From Pseudomonadota bacterium (GTDB taxonomy: Bacteria; Pseudomonadota; Gammaproteobacteria; Steroidobacterales; Steroidobacteraceae), in NCBI GenBank assembly GCA_003242275.1, contig QGUX01000165.1, forward strand, positions 1 through 8,029: 8,029 nt of DNA. The letters are read 5' to 3'. Numbering within the stretch: the first letter of the stretch is position 1; every line of letters starts with the position of its first letter. Shown here piece after piece: positions 1-6,203 of this stretch. Both the position numbers and the translations under genes were made by a program. Under the pieces are notes generated by a model, which saw only the letters and a program-made list of their open reading frames with translations, did no database searches and had not been told where the DNA came from.

Positions 1-771
1 CGAGTTGGTATCGAAGTGCACCTCGAGCCGCATGGTCAGGCTGCAACCCGTGCTGTCCACGGTGTCGCCGCGCGGGGTATTCGGGCAGCGGTCGCTGGCA
101 TCGACCACGCCATCACCATCCGTGTCCGGCGGCGGCGGCGGGGGCGGGGGCGGGGGCGGCGGCGGAGGCGGCGGAGGCGCAGCCTGCGGCGGCGGAGGCG
201 GCGGGGGCGGCGGTGGCGGTTCGGGCGTCCTGCCGCCGAAGGCATACTGCAGCCCCAGCGTGGCCACGCCGTCGATGATGCCGCGGCCCACCGAGCCGCG
301 CGCCGCCACGTCGCCCTTGAGCTGCAGCTTGCTGCGCGCGTACTCGACGAGGTCCGCGGTCAGGCCCACGCCGACCTTGCCCACCACTTCCTTGTCGGCA
401 CCGTCGATGCGGTGCTGGTCGACGACGCCGAAGCCGAACAGGATGAACGGGCTGACGCGGGCGTCGCGGTCGAACACGCGCGCGAAGTCCATCGTCAGTC
501 CCTTGATCTCGCGGTCCCAGGTCGCCCCGGGCGTGAGGTCGTCATGATTGCCCGAGAAGCCGTTGAGTGAGAAGTCCCAACGCTCGTTCAGCACGTAGCC
601 GATCGAATAGTTGAGCCCGAAATCATCATCGAGCAGGCGGTCCGAGTCGGTCTCGGTCCACATTCCGGCCACTCCGAGGGTTACCTGACCTACCTCGGCA
701 CCCGCGTTCGCGTGCACGGCGCTGCCGGCAAGCGCGGCGGCGACGGCCAGTCTCAACACAGATCTGTTCAT
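1..771 (-). CDS. OmpA-family outer membrane protein with polyproline linker and TSP3 repeat (partial, C-terminus off the left edge)
   Basis: This is probably an outer membrane beta-barrel that tethers the membrane to peptidoglycan. The frame is open from 777 to base 1. Residues are numbered from the ATG at 771 (MNRSVLRLAVAAALAG), chosen because AAAGAGGG sits 6 bases upstream; the in-frame ATG at 777 would abut that Shine-Dalgarno. Seen in order: a signal peptide to about residue 24 (cleavage near HANA/GA); a barrel of about residues 25-181 with alternating strands, ending in LQYAFGG; 11 prolines (185-195), QAA, then 17 prolines (199-215); a thrombospondin type 3 calcium-binding repeat (216-243, DTDGDGVVDASDRCPNTP, ending in DSTGC); and the first residues of the OmpA C-terminal domain (LEVHFDTNS). 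In the family that C-terminal domain binds peptidoglycan, but its key residues lie outside the window. The domain order is diagnostic of the family; the protein's specific role is not known. It lies 131 bp downstream of the co-directional DUF192 gene. Confidence 0.9.
   Translation of the reverse strand, partial: MNRSVLRLAVAAALAGSAVHANAGAEVGQVTLGVAGMWTETDSDRLLDDDFGLNYSIGYVLNERWDFSLNGFSGNHDDLTPGATWDREIKGLTMDFARVFDRDARVSPFILFGFGVVDQHRIDGADKEVVGKVGVGLTADLVEYARSKLQLKGDVAARGSVGRGIIDGVATLGLQYAFGGRTPEPPPPPPPPPPPQAAPPPPPPPPPPPPPPPPPDTDGDGVVDASDRCPNTPRGDTVDSTGCSLTMRLEVHFDTNS
127..219 (-). repeat. CCG-type triplet tract encoding 11 + 17 prolines
   Basis: Bases 127-177 and 187-219 read on the minus strand are unbroken proline codons (mostly CCG and CCC, with a few CCT and one CCA), split only by CAG GCT GCG (Gln-Ala-Ala, 178-186). 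The tract forms the rigid linker between the barrel and the calcium-binding repeat of the OmpA protein. Slippage by whole triplets would change linker length without breaking the frame. Runs of three or more prolines are known to stall ribosomes unless elongation factor EF-P is present, so translation here should depend on EF-P (established knowledge applied by inference). Confidence 0.9.
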
Positions 772-777
772 GGTCAT

Positions 778-785
778 CCCTCTTT
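778..785 (-). promoter_or_regulatory. Shine-Dalgarno deciding the OmpA-family gene start
   Basis: On the minus strand AAAGAGGG is followed by ATGACC and then ATG (771). The 6-base gap suits the ATG at 771, while the ATG at 777 directly abuts the purine tract. It is the only clear Shine-Dalgarno in front of a start codon in this window. Confidence 0.6.
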
Positions 786-788
786 ATT

Positions 789-812
789 CTCCCGGGAGGG
801 GAGAGTTCCCCT
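789..812 (-). promoter_or_regulatory. Possible 5' leader hairpins upstream of the OmpA-family gene
   Basis: Two overlapping self-complementary elements lie just before the Shine-Dalgarno. One is a perfect 10-bp palindrome, CTCCCGGGAG (789-798). The other is a 6-bp stem AGGGGA/TCCCCT (797-802 with 807-812) with a 4-base loop. They share bases 797-798, so the full stems would exclude each other. Structured leaders are known to stabilise or regulate ompA mRNAs in enterobacteria. A role here is inference, and chance in GC-rich DNA is possible. Confidence 0.3.
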
Positions 813-841
813 GATGCTAGCTCCTGATGGAGGCGATGCCT

Positions 842-858
842 ACTGTTCCGGGGACAGT
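842..858. promoter_or_regulatory. Inverted repeat ACTGT-N7-ACAGT in the DUF192/OmpA intergenic gap
   Basis: The 5-bp arms ACTGT and ACAGT flank TCCGGGG, and the dyad extends inward by one C-G pair after a T/G mismatch. It lies about 70 bp upstream of the OmpA-family start, where an operator would fit. No T-tract follows on either strand, so it does not look like a rho-independent terminator for the DUF192 gene. A weak -35-like ATGACA (869-864, minus strand) lies just upstream, but I see no convincing -10. The function is unknown. Confidence 0.25.
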
Positions 859-902
859 TGCATTGTCATCCAGGCCAGGCCGGCACGAGCCGTGCGGGCT
901 GT

Positions 903-1385
903 TCAGTAGCCGGGGATGCTCGGCAACAGGATGCGGTCACCGATGCGGATGCCGCGGCGGTCGGCTTCGCCGGCGAGGATCTCGAGCACGCCGCCGACGT
1001 CACCCATTGACGGGATCAGCGTTTCGGACTGAGGCGTGGCATTGCGGTGGATGTGCGTGATGCGCCCCTCGGCGTCGAAGAACAGCATGTCGAGCGGCAC
1101 GTAGGTGTTCTTCATCCACATGTCCATGGGACGGGGGACGCGATGCATGAACAGCATGCCGGCGTCGCGCGGCAGCTCGCGGATCCACATCAGGCCCTGC
1201 TGCTGCTGCGCGGGTGTCAGCGCCAGCCATACCAGCAGGGTATCGCGGCCGTCGCGCCGCTCGATGCTGATCTCGCGCCGCTCGAAGCCGCGCAGCTGCT
1301 GCGGCTGGAATCCGGCGGCCGCCTGGGCGCCGCAGGCGGGCATTGCGGCGACGGAGAGGAGGGCGAGAAGAAGCAGGGCGCGCAT
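903..1385 (-). CDS. DUF192 (UPF0127) family exported protein
   Basis: A 160-residue protein with an N-terminal signal peptide (MRALLLLALLSVAAMPACGA; likely cleavage around AQA, about residue 22). MPAC only loosely resembles a lipobox, so a soluble periplasmic protein is more likely than a lipoprotein. The DUF192 domain fills the rest: QQQQGLMWIRELPRDAGMLF (about 60-79), the signature MWMKNTYVPLDMLFF (89-103), ITHIHRNATPQSE, then VLEILAGEADRRGI (133-146) and a C-terminal GDRI. The length is normal for the family, whose biochemical function is not established. The start is ATG 1385; an in-frame GTG at 1391 would add two residues. Neither start has a Shine-Dalgarno, and TAGACT (1397-1392) ends 6 bases before the ATG, which fits a leaderless or very short-leader message. 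The gene is divergent from glgP across 28 bp, but I see no functional link between them. Confidence 0.9.
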   Translation of the reverse strand: MRALLLLALLSVAAMPACGAQAAAGFQPQQLRGFERREISIERRDGRDTLLVWLALTPAQQQQGLMWIRELPRDAGMLFMHRVPRPMDMWMKNTYVPLDMLFFDAEGRITHIHRNATPQSETLIPSMGDVGGVLEILAGEADRRGIRIGDRILLPSIPGY

Positions 1386-1413
1386 GCGCACAGTCTATGA
1401 CTAAACTACCCCC
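1386..1413. promoter_or_regulatory. 28-bp divergent promoter region between the DUF192 gene and glgP
   Basis: This is the only non-coding DNA between the two start codons and an AT-rich island in GC-rich surroundings. Plus strand: TAAACT (1402-1407) ends 6 bases before the glgP ATG; TATGAC (1396-1401) is an alternative -10. Minus strand: TAGACT (1397-1392) ends 6 bases before the DUF192 ATG. At the centre is a perfect dyad, AGTC-TAT-GACT (1392-1402). Neither start has a Shine-Dalgarno. Any -35 element would have to lie inside the opposing gene, and I see no strong match. Promoter assignment is inference from spacing and composition. Confidence 0.45.
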
Positions 1414-3972
1414 ATGCGGATCGTGGAAATCTCTCCCGTCATCCCTCCCGAGCTGGCGCGCCTGACCGAGCTGGCCGGGAACCTGTCCTACAGCTGGCAC
1501 CGGCCCACCCGCGCCCTGTTCGAGGACCTCGACCGCACGCTGTGGCGCCAGACGCACGCCAACCCCAGGCTGCTGCTCCGCTGCGTGAGCCAGCAGGCGC
1601 TGGATGCGGCCGCCGCCGATCCGGAGTACCTCGCACGCTACCGTGCCGCGGTGGAAAACTACGACCGCTACCAGGCCCAGCCGGTGTCGCAGGGCGGGAC
1701 GCTGGTGGCCTACTTCTGCGCCGAGTACGGCTTCCACGAGAGCTTTCCGATCTATTCGGGCGGACTGGGCGTGCTGGCGGGCGACCACTGCAAGGCGGCC
1801 AGCGACGAGCTGCTGCCCTTCGTGGCGGTGGGGCTGGCCTATCGCCAGGGCTACTTCCGCCAGGTGGTGGATGCCGATGGCACGCAGCATGCCGGCTTCC
1901 ACGACGTTGATCCGCGCGACCTGCCGGTGGAGCCAGTGCGCGGCAAGGACGGCCGCGGGCTGGTCGTGCAGGTGCCCATCGCCGACCGGCAGGTGGCCGC
2001 GCGGCTCTGGCGCGTGGAGGTCGGGCATGTATCCGTGTACCTGCTCGACACCAACGTGGCGCAGAACTCGCCTGCCGACCGCGACATCACCTTCCGGCTC
2101 TATGGCGGCGACGAAGCGCATCGCATCCGCCAGGAGATGGTGCTGGGCATCGGCGGTGTGCGCGCGCTGCGCCAGCTCGGCCTGGCGCCCGCGGTGTGGC
2201 ACATGAACGAGGGCCATGCCGCCTTCCTCGCGCTGGAGCTGCTGCGCGAGCACATGGCGGCGGGCATGCGCTTCGAGGCGGCGCTGGAGGCCGTGGCGGC
2301 GCAATGCGTGTTCACCACGCATACGCCGGTGGCCGCGGGGCACGACACCTTTCCCGACCACCTCGTCATCGAGCATTTCTCCGGCCTCGTGCACGAGCTG
2401 GGCGGCGACATGCAGCGCCTGCTGGAGCTGGGACGCGCGCCGGGCGTGCACGGGCGCTTCAACATGACGCGCCTGGCGCTCAATGGCGCGCGGCGAATCA
2501 ACGGCGTCAGCCGCATCCATGGCGGCGTCTCCTCGCGGCTGTGCGCGGACCACTGGCCGGACATCCCGCCGCTGGAGAATCCGGTCGGCTACATCACCAA
2601 CGGCGTGCACGTGCCGACCTTCCTGTCCTCGGTGTGGGCCCGCTACCTCGACGAGCACCTGCCCGAGTGGCGCGAACGGCTCTGCGACGAGGAGTACTGG
2701 CAGGCGCTCGACCGCTTCGACAACCTGCCGTTCTGGCGCGCCGCGCAGGACATCAAGTCGCGCATGCTGGCCGGCGTGCGCGCGCGGCTGGAGCGCGAGT
2801 ACCGGCAGAAGGGCATGGGCAGCGTGCAGCTGGCGCACATCACGCGCCTGCTCGACCCCTCCAATCCCGAGGTGCTGACCATCGGCTTCGCCCGCCGCTT
2901 CGCCACCTACAAGCGCGCCGCGCTGCTGCTGCGCGACCGCGAGCGGCTGAAGAGGCTGGTGTCGGATCCAGACCGGCCGGTGCTGTTCCTGTTCGCCGGC
3001 AAGGCGCATCCGGCCGACCATCCCGGCCAGCAGGTGCTGCGCGAGATCAAGCGCGCCATGCTCTCCCCGGAATTCGCCGGCCACGTGGTGTTCCTCGAGG
3101 ACTACGACATCCAGCTCGCGCGCTGGCTGGTCACCGGCGTGGACGTGTGGCTGAACAATCCGGTCGCGCCGCTGGAGGCCTCGGGGACCTCGGGCATCAA
3201 GGCGGCGATCAACGGCCGGCTGAACCTCTCCATCCTCGACGGCTGGTGGGCCGAGGCCTGGGACGGCCAGAACGGCTGGGGCCTGCCGGGTGCCGACGCC
3301 GCGGATGAATCACGCCGCGACGACCTCGACGCCGCGGCCATCTTCGACGCGCTCGAGGAGGAAGTGGTGCCGCTGTACTACGGGCGCAATGCCGACGGCC
3401 TCTCGCCCGGATGGGTGCGCCGCTGCCGGCACGCCATGGCCACCGTGATCCCGCGCTTCAACATGCGCCGCGTGGTCGGCGACTATGCCGAGGGGCTGTA
3501 CCGCCCCGCCGCGGAGATGGGGCGCCGGCTGATGGCCGATGGCGGCCGGCCCGCCGCCGAGCTGGCGGCGTGGAAGCAGAAGGTGCGCGAGCGCTGGTCC
3601 GGCGTGCACATCATCGAGGTGCACGAGACGCCGCGCAGCGCCGGCGCAGGCTCGCCGCTGGTGATGCGCGCCAGGGTGCAGCTCGCCGGCCTCGATCCCG
3701 CGGACCTGTGCGTGGAGTTCAAGGCGCGCCGCCTGCTGCCCGACGCGGGCTTCGAGCAGGCGCCGCTGTGCTCCTTCAACCACGGCACGCCGCCAGGGCA
3801 CTGGATCGAGCGCTTCACCGTCGCCGGTCCCGTGGCCGCGGATGGCACGGTGGAATACGGCGTGGCCGCCACGCCGCCGGGCATGGGCCAGTACCAGCTC
3901 GAGGTGCGCGTGTACCCCTGGCACCCGCTGCTCACCCATCCGCTGGAGATGGGCCTCATGAAGACGCTCTGA
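1414..3972 (+). CDS. glgP: Alpha-glucan (glycogen/maltodextrin) phosphorylase, GT35
   Basis: An 852-residue cytoplasmic enzyme that phosphorolyses alpha-1,4-glucan ends to glucose 1-phosphate using pyridoxal phosphate. The N-terminal ~115 residues ([20 protein letters not shown]) match the DUF3417 region typical of the alpha-glucan phosphorylase subfamily found in Mycobacterium and Thermus, rather than the E. coli GlgP/MalP type. Conserved blocks: [20 protein letters not shown] (101-120) then [15 protein letters not shown] (262-271); [14 protein letters not shown] (from 301); [17 protein letters not shown] (from 490); [12 protein letters not shown] (from 528); and [17 protein letters not shown], whose lysine K596 is the expected PLP-binding residue. 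The C-terminal ~120 residues look like a beta-rich end domain. The ATG at 1414 is the first plausible start; CTACCCCC before it is not a Shine-Dalgarno, so initiation may be leaderless. The gene converges on glgB, and their coding ends overlap by 17 bp. The family call is firm; natural substrate length is not resolved by sequence. Confidence 0.96.
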   Translation: MRIVEISPVIPPELARLTELAGNLSYSWHRPTRALFEDLDRTLWRQTHANPRLLLRCVSQQALDAAAADPEYLARYRAAVENYDRYQAQPVSQGGTLVAYFCAEYGFHESFPIYSGGLGVLAGDHCKAASDELLPFVAVGLAYRQGYFRQVVDADGTQHAGFHDVDPRDLPVEPVRGKDGRGLVVQVPIADRQVAARLWRVEVGHVSVYLLDTNVAQNSPADRDITFRLYGGDEAHRIRQEMVLGIGGVRALRQLGLAPAVWHMNEGHAAFLALELLREHMAAGMRFEAALEAVAAQCVFTTHTPVAAGHDTFPDHLVIEHFSGLVHELGGDMQRLLELGRAPGVHGRFNMTRLALNGARRINGVSRIHGGVSSRLCADHWPDIPPLENPVGYITNGVHVPTFLSSVWARYLDEHLPEWRERLCDEEYWQALDRFDNLPFWRAAQDIKSRMLAGVRARLEREYRQKGMGSVQLAHITRLLDPSNPEVLTIGFARRFATYKRAALLLRDRERLKRLVSDPDRPVLFLFAGKAHPADHPGQQVLREIKRAMLSPEFAGHVVFLEDYDIQLARWLVTGVDVWLNNPVAPLEASGTSGIKAAINGRLNLSILDGWWAEAWDGQNGWGLPGADAADESRRDDLDAAAIFDALEEEVVPLYYGRNADGLSPGWVRRCRHAMATVIPRFNMRRVVGDYAEGLYRPAAEMGRRLMADGGRPAAELAAWKQKVRERWSGVHIIEVHETPRSAGAGSPLVMRARVQLAGLDPADLCVEFKARRLLPDAGFEQAPLCSFNHGTPPGHWIERFTVAGPVAADGTVEYGVAATPPGMGQYQLEVRVYPWHPLLTHPLEMGLMKTL
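3956..3972. other. Convergent overlap of the glgP and glgB coding ends
   Basis: The glgP stop (TGA, 3970-3972) lies inside glgB, and the glgB stop (TGA on the minus strand, 3958-3956) lies inside glgP. The last codons of each gene are antisense to the other. There is no intergenic space for a bidirectional terminator, and I see no hairpin plus T-tract at the ends, so transcripts probably run into each other. Confidence 0.9.
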
Positions 3973-6088
3973 CGAGCACCAGTCCGGCCAGCGGTGGCAG
4001 GTCGAGCAGCAGCGAGAAGGGCTGGCCGTGCATGGGGACGGCCGCGGCCACGGCCTCCGGCCCGCCCATGTTGCTGCCGCCGTAGAACGAGGAGTCCGAG
4101 TTCAGCAGCACCCGGTAGCGCCCGGGCTCGGGCACGCCGATGCGGTAGCCCGGCCGCGGCGTGGGGGTGAAGTTCAGCGCCACCACGAGCAGCTCGTCCT
4201 CCGCGAGGCGCAGGTACGACAGCACCGAATGCTCGCGGTCGCTGCAGTCGATCCACGCGAAGCCCTGCGGCTCGAACTCGTGCCGGTGCAGGGCGGGGTG
4301 CGCGACGTAGAGGCGGTTGAGGTCCGCCACCAGCTGCTTCACGCCGCGGTGCCCGGCATGCTCCAGCAGGAACCAGGGCAGCGCCACGTGGAAATCCCAT
4401 TCCCACGGATGGGCGAATTCCCCGCCCATGAACAGCAGCTTCTTGCCGGGCAGTGTCCACATGTAGGTGAACAGGAGCCTGAGGTTCGCCAGCTGCTGCC
4501 AGCGATCGCCCGGCATGCGGCCCAGCAGCGAGCGCTTCAGGTGCACCACCTCGTCGTGCGACAGCGGCAGGATGAAGTTCTCGCTGTACGCGTACATCAT
4601 CGCGAAGGTCAGGTCGTTCTGGTGGTACTTGCGGAACAGCGGGTCGCGGGCGAAGTAGCCCAGCGTGTCGTGCATCCAGCCCATGTTCCACTTCATCGAG
4701 AAGCCGAGGCCGCCGTGCTCCACCGGCCGGCTGACCATGGGCCAGCTGGTGGATTCCTCGGCCATCATCACCGTGCCGGGCGCGCGCGCATGGGTGACCG
4801 AGTTCAGCGTGCGCAGGAATTCCACGGCCTCGAGGTTCTCGCGCCCGCCGTGCTGGTTGGGCACCCACTGGCCGCGTGCGTAATCCAGGTACAGCATCGA
4901 GGCCACCGCGTCCACGCGCAGGCCGTCGAGGTGGAAATGTTCGAGCCAGTAGCAGGCACTGGACAGGAGGAAGCTCCTCACCTCGTGGCGGGCGAAGTCG
5001 AACACCAGCGTGCCCCACTCCGGATGCTCGCCCTTGCGCGGGTCGGCGTACTCGTACAGCGGCGAGCCGTCGAAGCGCGCCAGCGCATGCGCGTCGCGCG
5101 GGAAGTGCGCCGGCACCCAGTCGAGCAACACGCCGATGCCCTGCTGGTGGCAGCGGTCGATGAAGAACTTGAAGTCCTCCGGCGTGCCGAAGCGGCTGGT
5201 GGGCGCGAAGTAGCCGGTGGTCTGGTAGCCCCAGGAATCATCCAGCGGGTGCTCGGTGACCGGCAGCAACTCGATGTGGGTGAAGCCCATCTCCTTCACG
5301 TAGGGGATCAGGTGCTCCGCCAGCTCGCGCCAGGTGAAGAAGGACCCGTCCGGGTGGCGGTTCCAGGAGCCGGCATGCACCTCGTAGATGGACATCGGTG
5401 CGTGCAGCCAGTCGTGCGCGGCGCGCGCGGACATCCAGGCCGCGTCACCCCAGGCGTAGGAATGCGGATCGGTGACGATGGCGGCGGTGGCCGGCCGCAT
5501 CTCCATCGCGAACGCGTAAGGGTCGGTCTTGACCAGCACCTCGCCGGTTTCCCGGTTGCGCAGCTCGAACTTGTACAGCGTGCCCAGCGGCAGGCCGGGA
5601 ACGAACAGCTCCCACACGCCGCTGCTGCCCATCACGCGCATGGGCAGGCGCCGCCCGTCCCAGTCGCAGAAGGGACCGACCACGCTGACGCGCTCGGCAT
5701 TGGGCGCCCACACGGCAAAACGCACGCCCTGGATGCCGTCGAAGGTGGCCGCGTGCGCGCCCAGCATGCGCCAGGCCTCCACGTGCCCGCCGGAATTGAA
5801 CAGGGCGAGGTCGGCGGCGGACAGGCTGGGCGCGAAGCTGTAGGGATCCACGCGCTCGTGGCGATGCCCCGCATCGTCGATCCAGACCAGCCGGGGATGC
5901 GGGTCCAGGTCGGGGGCGGCGAGCTCGAAGAAGTCGCTGTCGCCCAGCCGCGCGAGCCGCCGGCCGTCGGCGAGCATCGCCTCGCGCGTGGCGGGAAGGT
6001 AGGCTCTTACAACCGAACCGGCCGCCCCCCGATGTACGCCGAGCACGCCGTGCGGATCGTGGTGACGTCCCGCTGCGATCCTTTCCAT
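3956..6088 (-). CDS. glgB: 1,4-alpha-glucan branching enzyme (GH13)
   Basis: A 710-residue cytoplasmic enzyme that cuts alpha-1,4 chains and rejoins them as alpha-1,6 branches in glycogen. Domains: GlgB N-terminal domain (about 1-105, starting [20 protein letters not shown]); CBM48 (about 120-205, [20 protein letters not shown]); GH13 barrel from about 233 ([12 protein letters not shown]); C-terminal beta domain from about 620. Catalytic residues: nucleophile D393 ([15 protein letters not shown]), acid/base E444 ([10 protein letters not shown]), transition-state stabiliser D512 ([10 protein letters not shown]). Region I is DWVPAHFP (323-330). Length is near the usual ~730. ATG 6088 is the only standard start in frame. 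It lacks a Shine-Dalgarno, but the frame stays open upstream ([12 protein letters not shown]), and an AAAGAGG (6125-6119) lies 6 bases before an in-frame ATC, so the true N-terminus could be slightly longer. Unusual: [10 protein letters not shown] instead of the common VVHGK, and [19 protein letters not shown] where the family usually has a REWN...SLDW pattern. Divergent from glgC, convergent with glgP. Confidence 0.96.
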   Translation of the reverse strand: MERIAAGRHHDPHGVLGVHRGAAGSVVRAYLPATREAMLADGRRLARLGDSDFFELAAPDLDPHPRLVWIDDAGHRHERVDPYSFAPSLSAADLALFNSGGHVEAWRMLGAHAATFDGIQGVRFAVWAPNAERVSVVGPFCDWDGRRLPMRVMGSSGVWELFVPGLPLGTLYKFELRNRETGEVLVKTDPYAFAMEMRPATAAIVTDPHSYAWGDAAWMSARAAHDWLHAPMSIYEVHAGSWNRHPDGSFFTWRELAEHLIPYVKEMGFTHIELLPVTEHPLDDSWGYQTTGYFAPTSRFGTPEDFKFFIDRCHQQGIGVLLDWVPAHFPRDAHALARFDGSPLYEYADPRKGEHPEWGTLVFDFARHEVRSFLLSSACYWLEHFHLDGLRVDAVASMLYLDYARGQWVPNQHGGRENLEAVEFLRTLNSVTHARAPGTVMMAEESTSWPMVSRPVEHGGLGFSMKWNMGWMHDTLGYFARDPLFRKYHQNDLTFAMMYAYSENFILPLSHDEVVHLKRSLLGRMPGDRWQQLANLRLLFTYMWTLPGKKLLFMGGEFAHPWEWDFHVALPWFLLEHAGHRGVKQLVADLNRLYVAHPALHRHEFEPQGFAWIDCSDREHSVLSYLRLAEDELLVVALNFTPTPRPGYRIGVPEPGRYRVLLNSDSSFYGGSNMGGPEAVAAAVPMHGQPFSLLLDLPPLAGLVLVRASS

Positions 6089-6203
6089 TGCCGCTGCAAT
6101 CGTGCGTTTGATGTGAAGCCTCTTTGCCGGAAACAGGTACGGGCCGCGGCAGGCAATATTCCTGATCCATGAGAACGCCCCGGCTGTGGTAAATATACCT
6201 TCA
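6089..6203. promoter_or_regulatory. Divergent regulatory region between glgB and glgC
   Basis: These 115 bp separate the glgB and glgC starts and must hold the promoters of both branches. The glgC side ends in an AT-rich block (6190-6197) with a promoter-like extended -10. The glgB side has AATATT (6160-6155, minus strand) and an AAAGAGG Shine-Dalgarno-like tract (6125-6119), but no clear promoter pair. I see no riboswitch, terminator or small ORF with coding character here. A shared regulator for the two anabolic genes would fit but is not shown. Confidence 0.5.
6187..6195 (+). promoter_or_regulatory. Probable extended -10 promoter for glgC (TGG-TAAATA)
   Basis: TAAATA (6190-6195) is preceded by TGG, matching the TGn extended -10 arrangement. 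A start point about 7 bases downstream falls at 6202-6204, on or next to the glgC ATG, predicting a leaderless or near-leaderless mRNA. The -10 sits inside a near-palindrome GGTAAATATACC (6188-6199), a possible operator. The expected -35 position (about 6167-6172) is a poor match, consistent with extended -10 promoters, which need it less. Confidence 0.45.

Noticed and set aside
127..219. CRISPR-like or tandem DNA repeat array
   Set aside because: The repetition is simple triplets within a proline-coding linker, with no spacers or defined repeat unit.
5..547. Plus-strand frame encoding a long glycine run
   Set aside because: It is the antisense reading of the OmpA-family gene; the polyglycine is the complement of the proline codons, while the minus frame has a signal peptide, barrel, TSP3 repeat and Shine-Dalgarno.
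843..857. LexA-type SOS box (CTGT...ACAG)
   Set aside because: The arms are separated by 7 bases rather than the 8 of the enterobacterial LexA box and the centre is GC-rich, not the usual AT-rich core.
883..895. Rho-independent terminator after the DUF192 gene (GCACG-AGC-CGTGC)
   Set aside because: The stem is only 5 bp and no T-tract follows on either strand.
1000..3084. Very long minus-strand frame opposite glgP
   Set aside because: A shadow frame typical of high-GC DNA: rich in Arg, His and Ala, with no recognisable domain, antisense to a gene with full family motifs.
4028..6172. Very long plus-strand frame opposite glgB
   Set aside because: Antisense shadow of the branching enzyme; composition is Val, His, Arg and Gln-rich and no domain is recognisable, while the minus frame has all GH13 motifs.
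6186..6203. Upstream GTG start (6186) for glgC
   Set aside because: It would place the extended -10 inside the coding region, has no Shine-Dalgarno, and adds residues that break the exact N-terminal register with E. coli GlgC.
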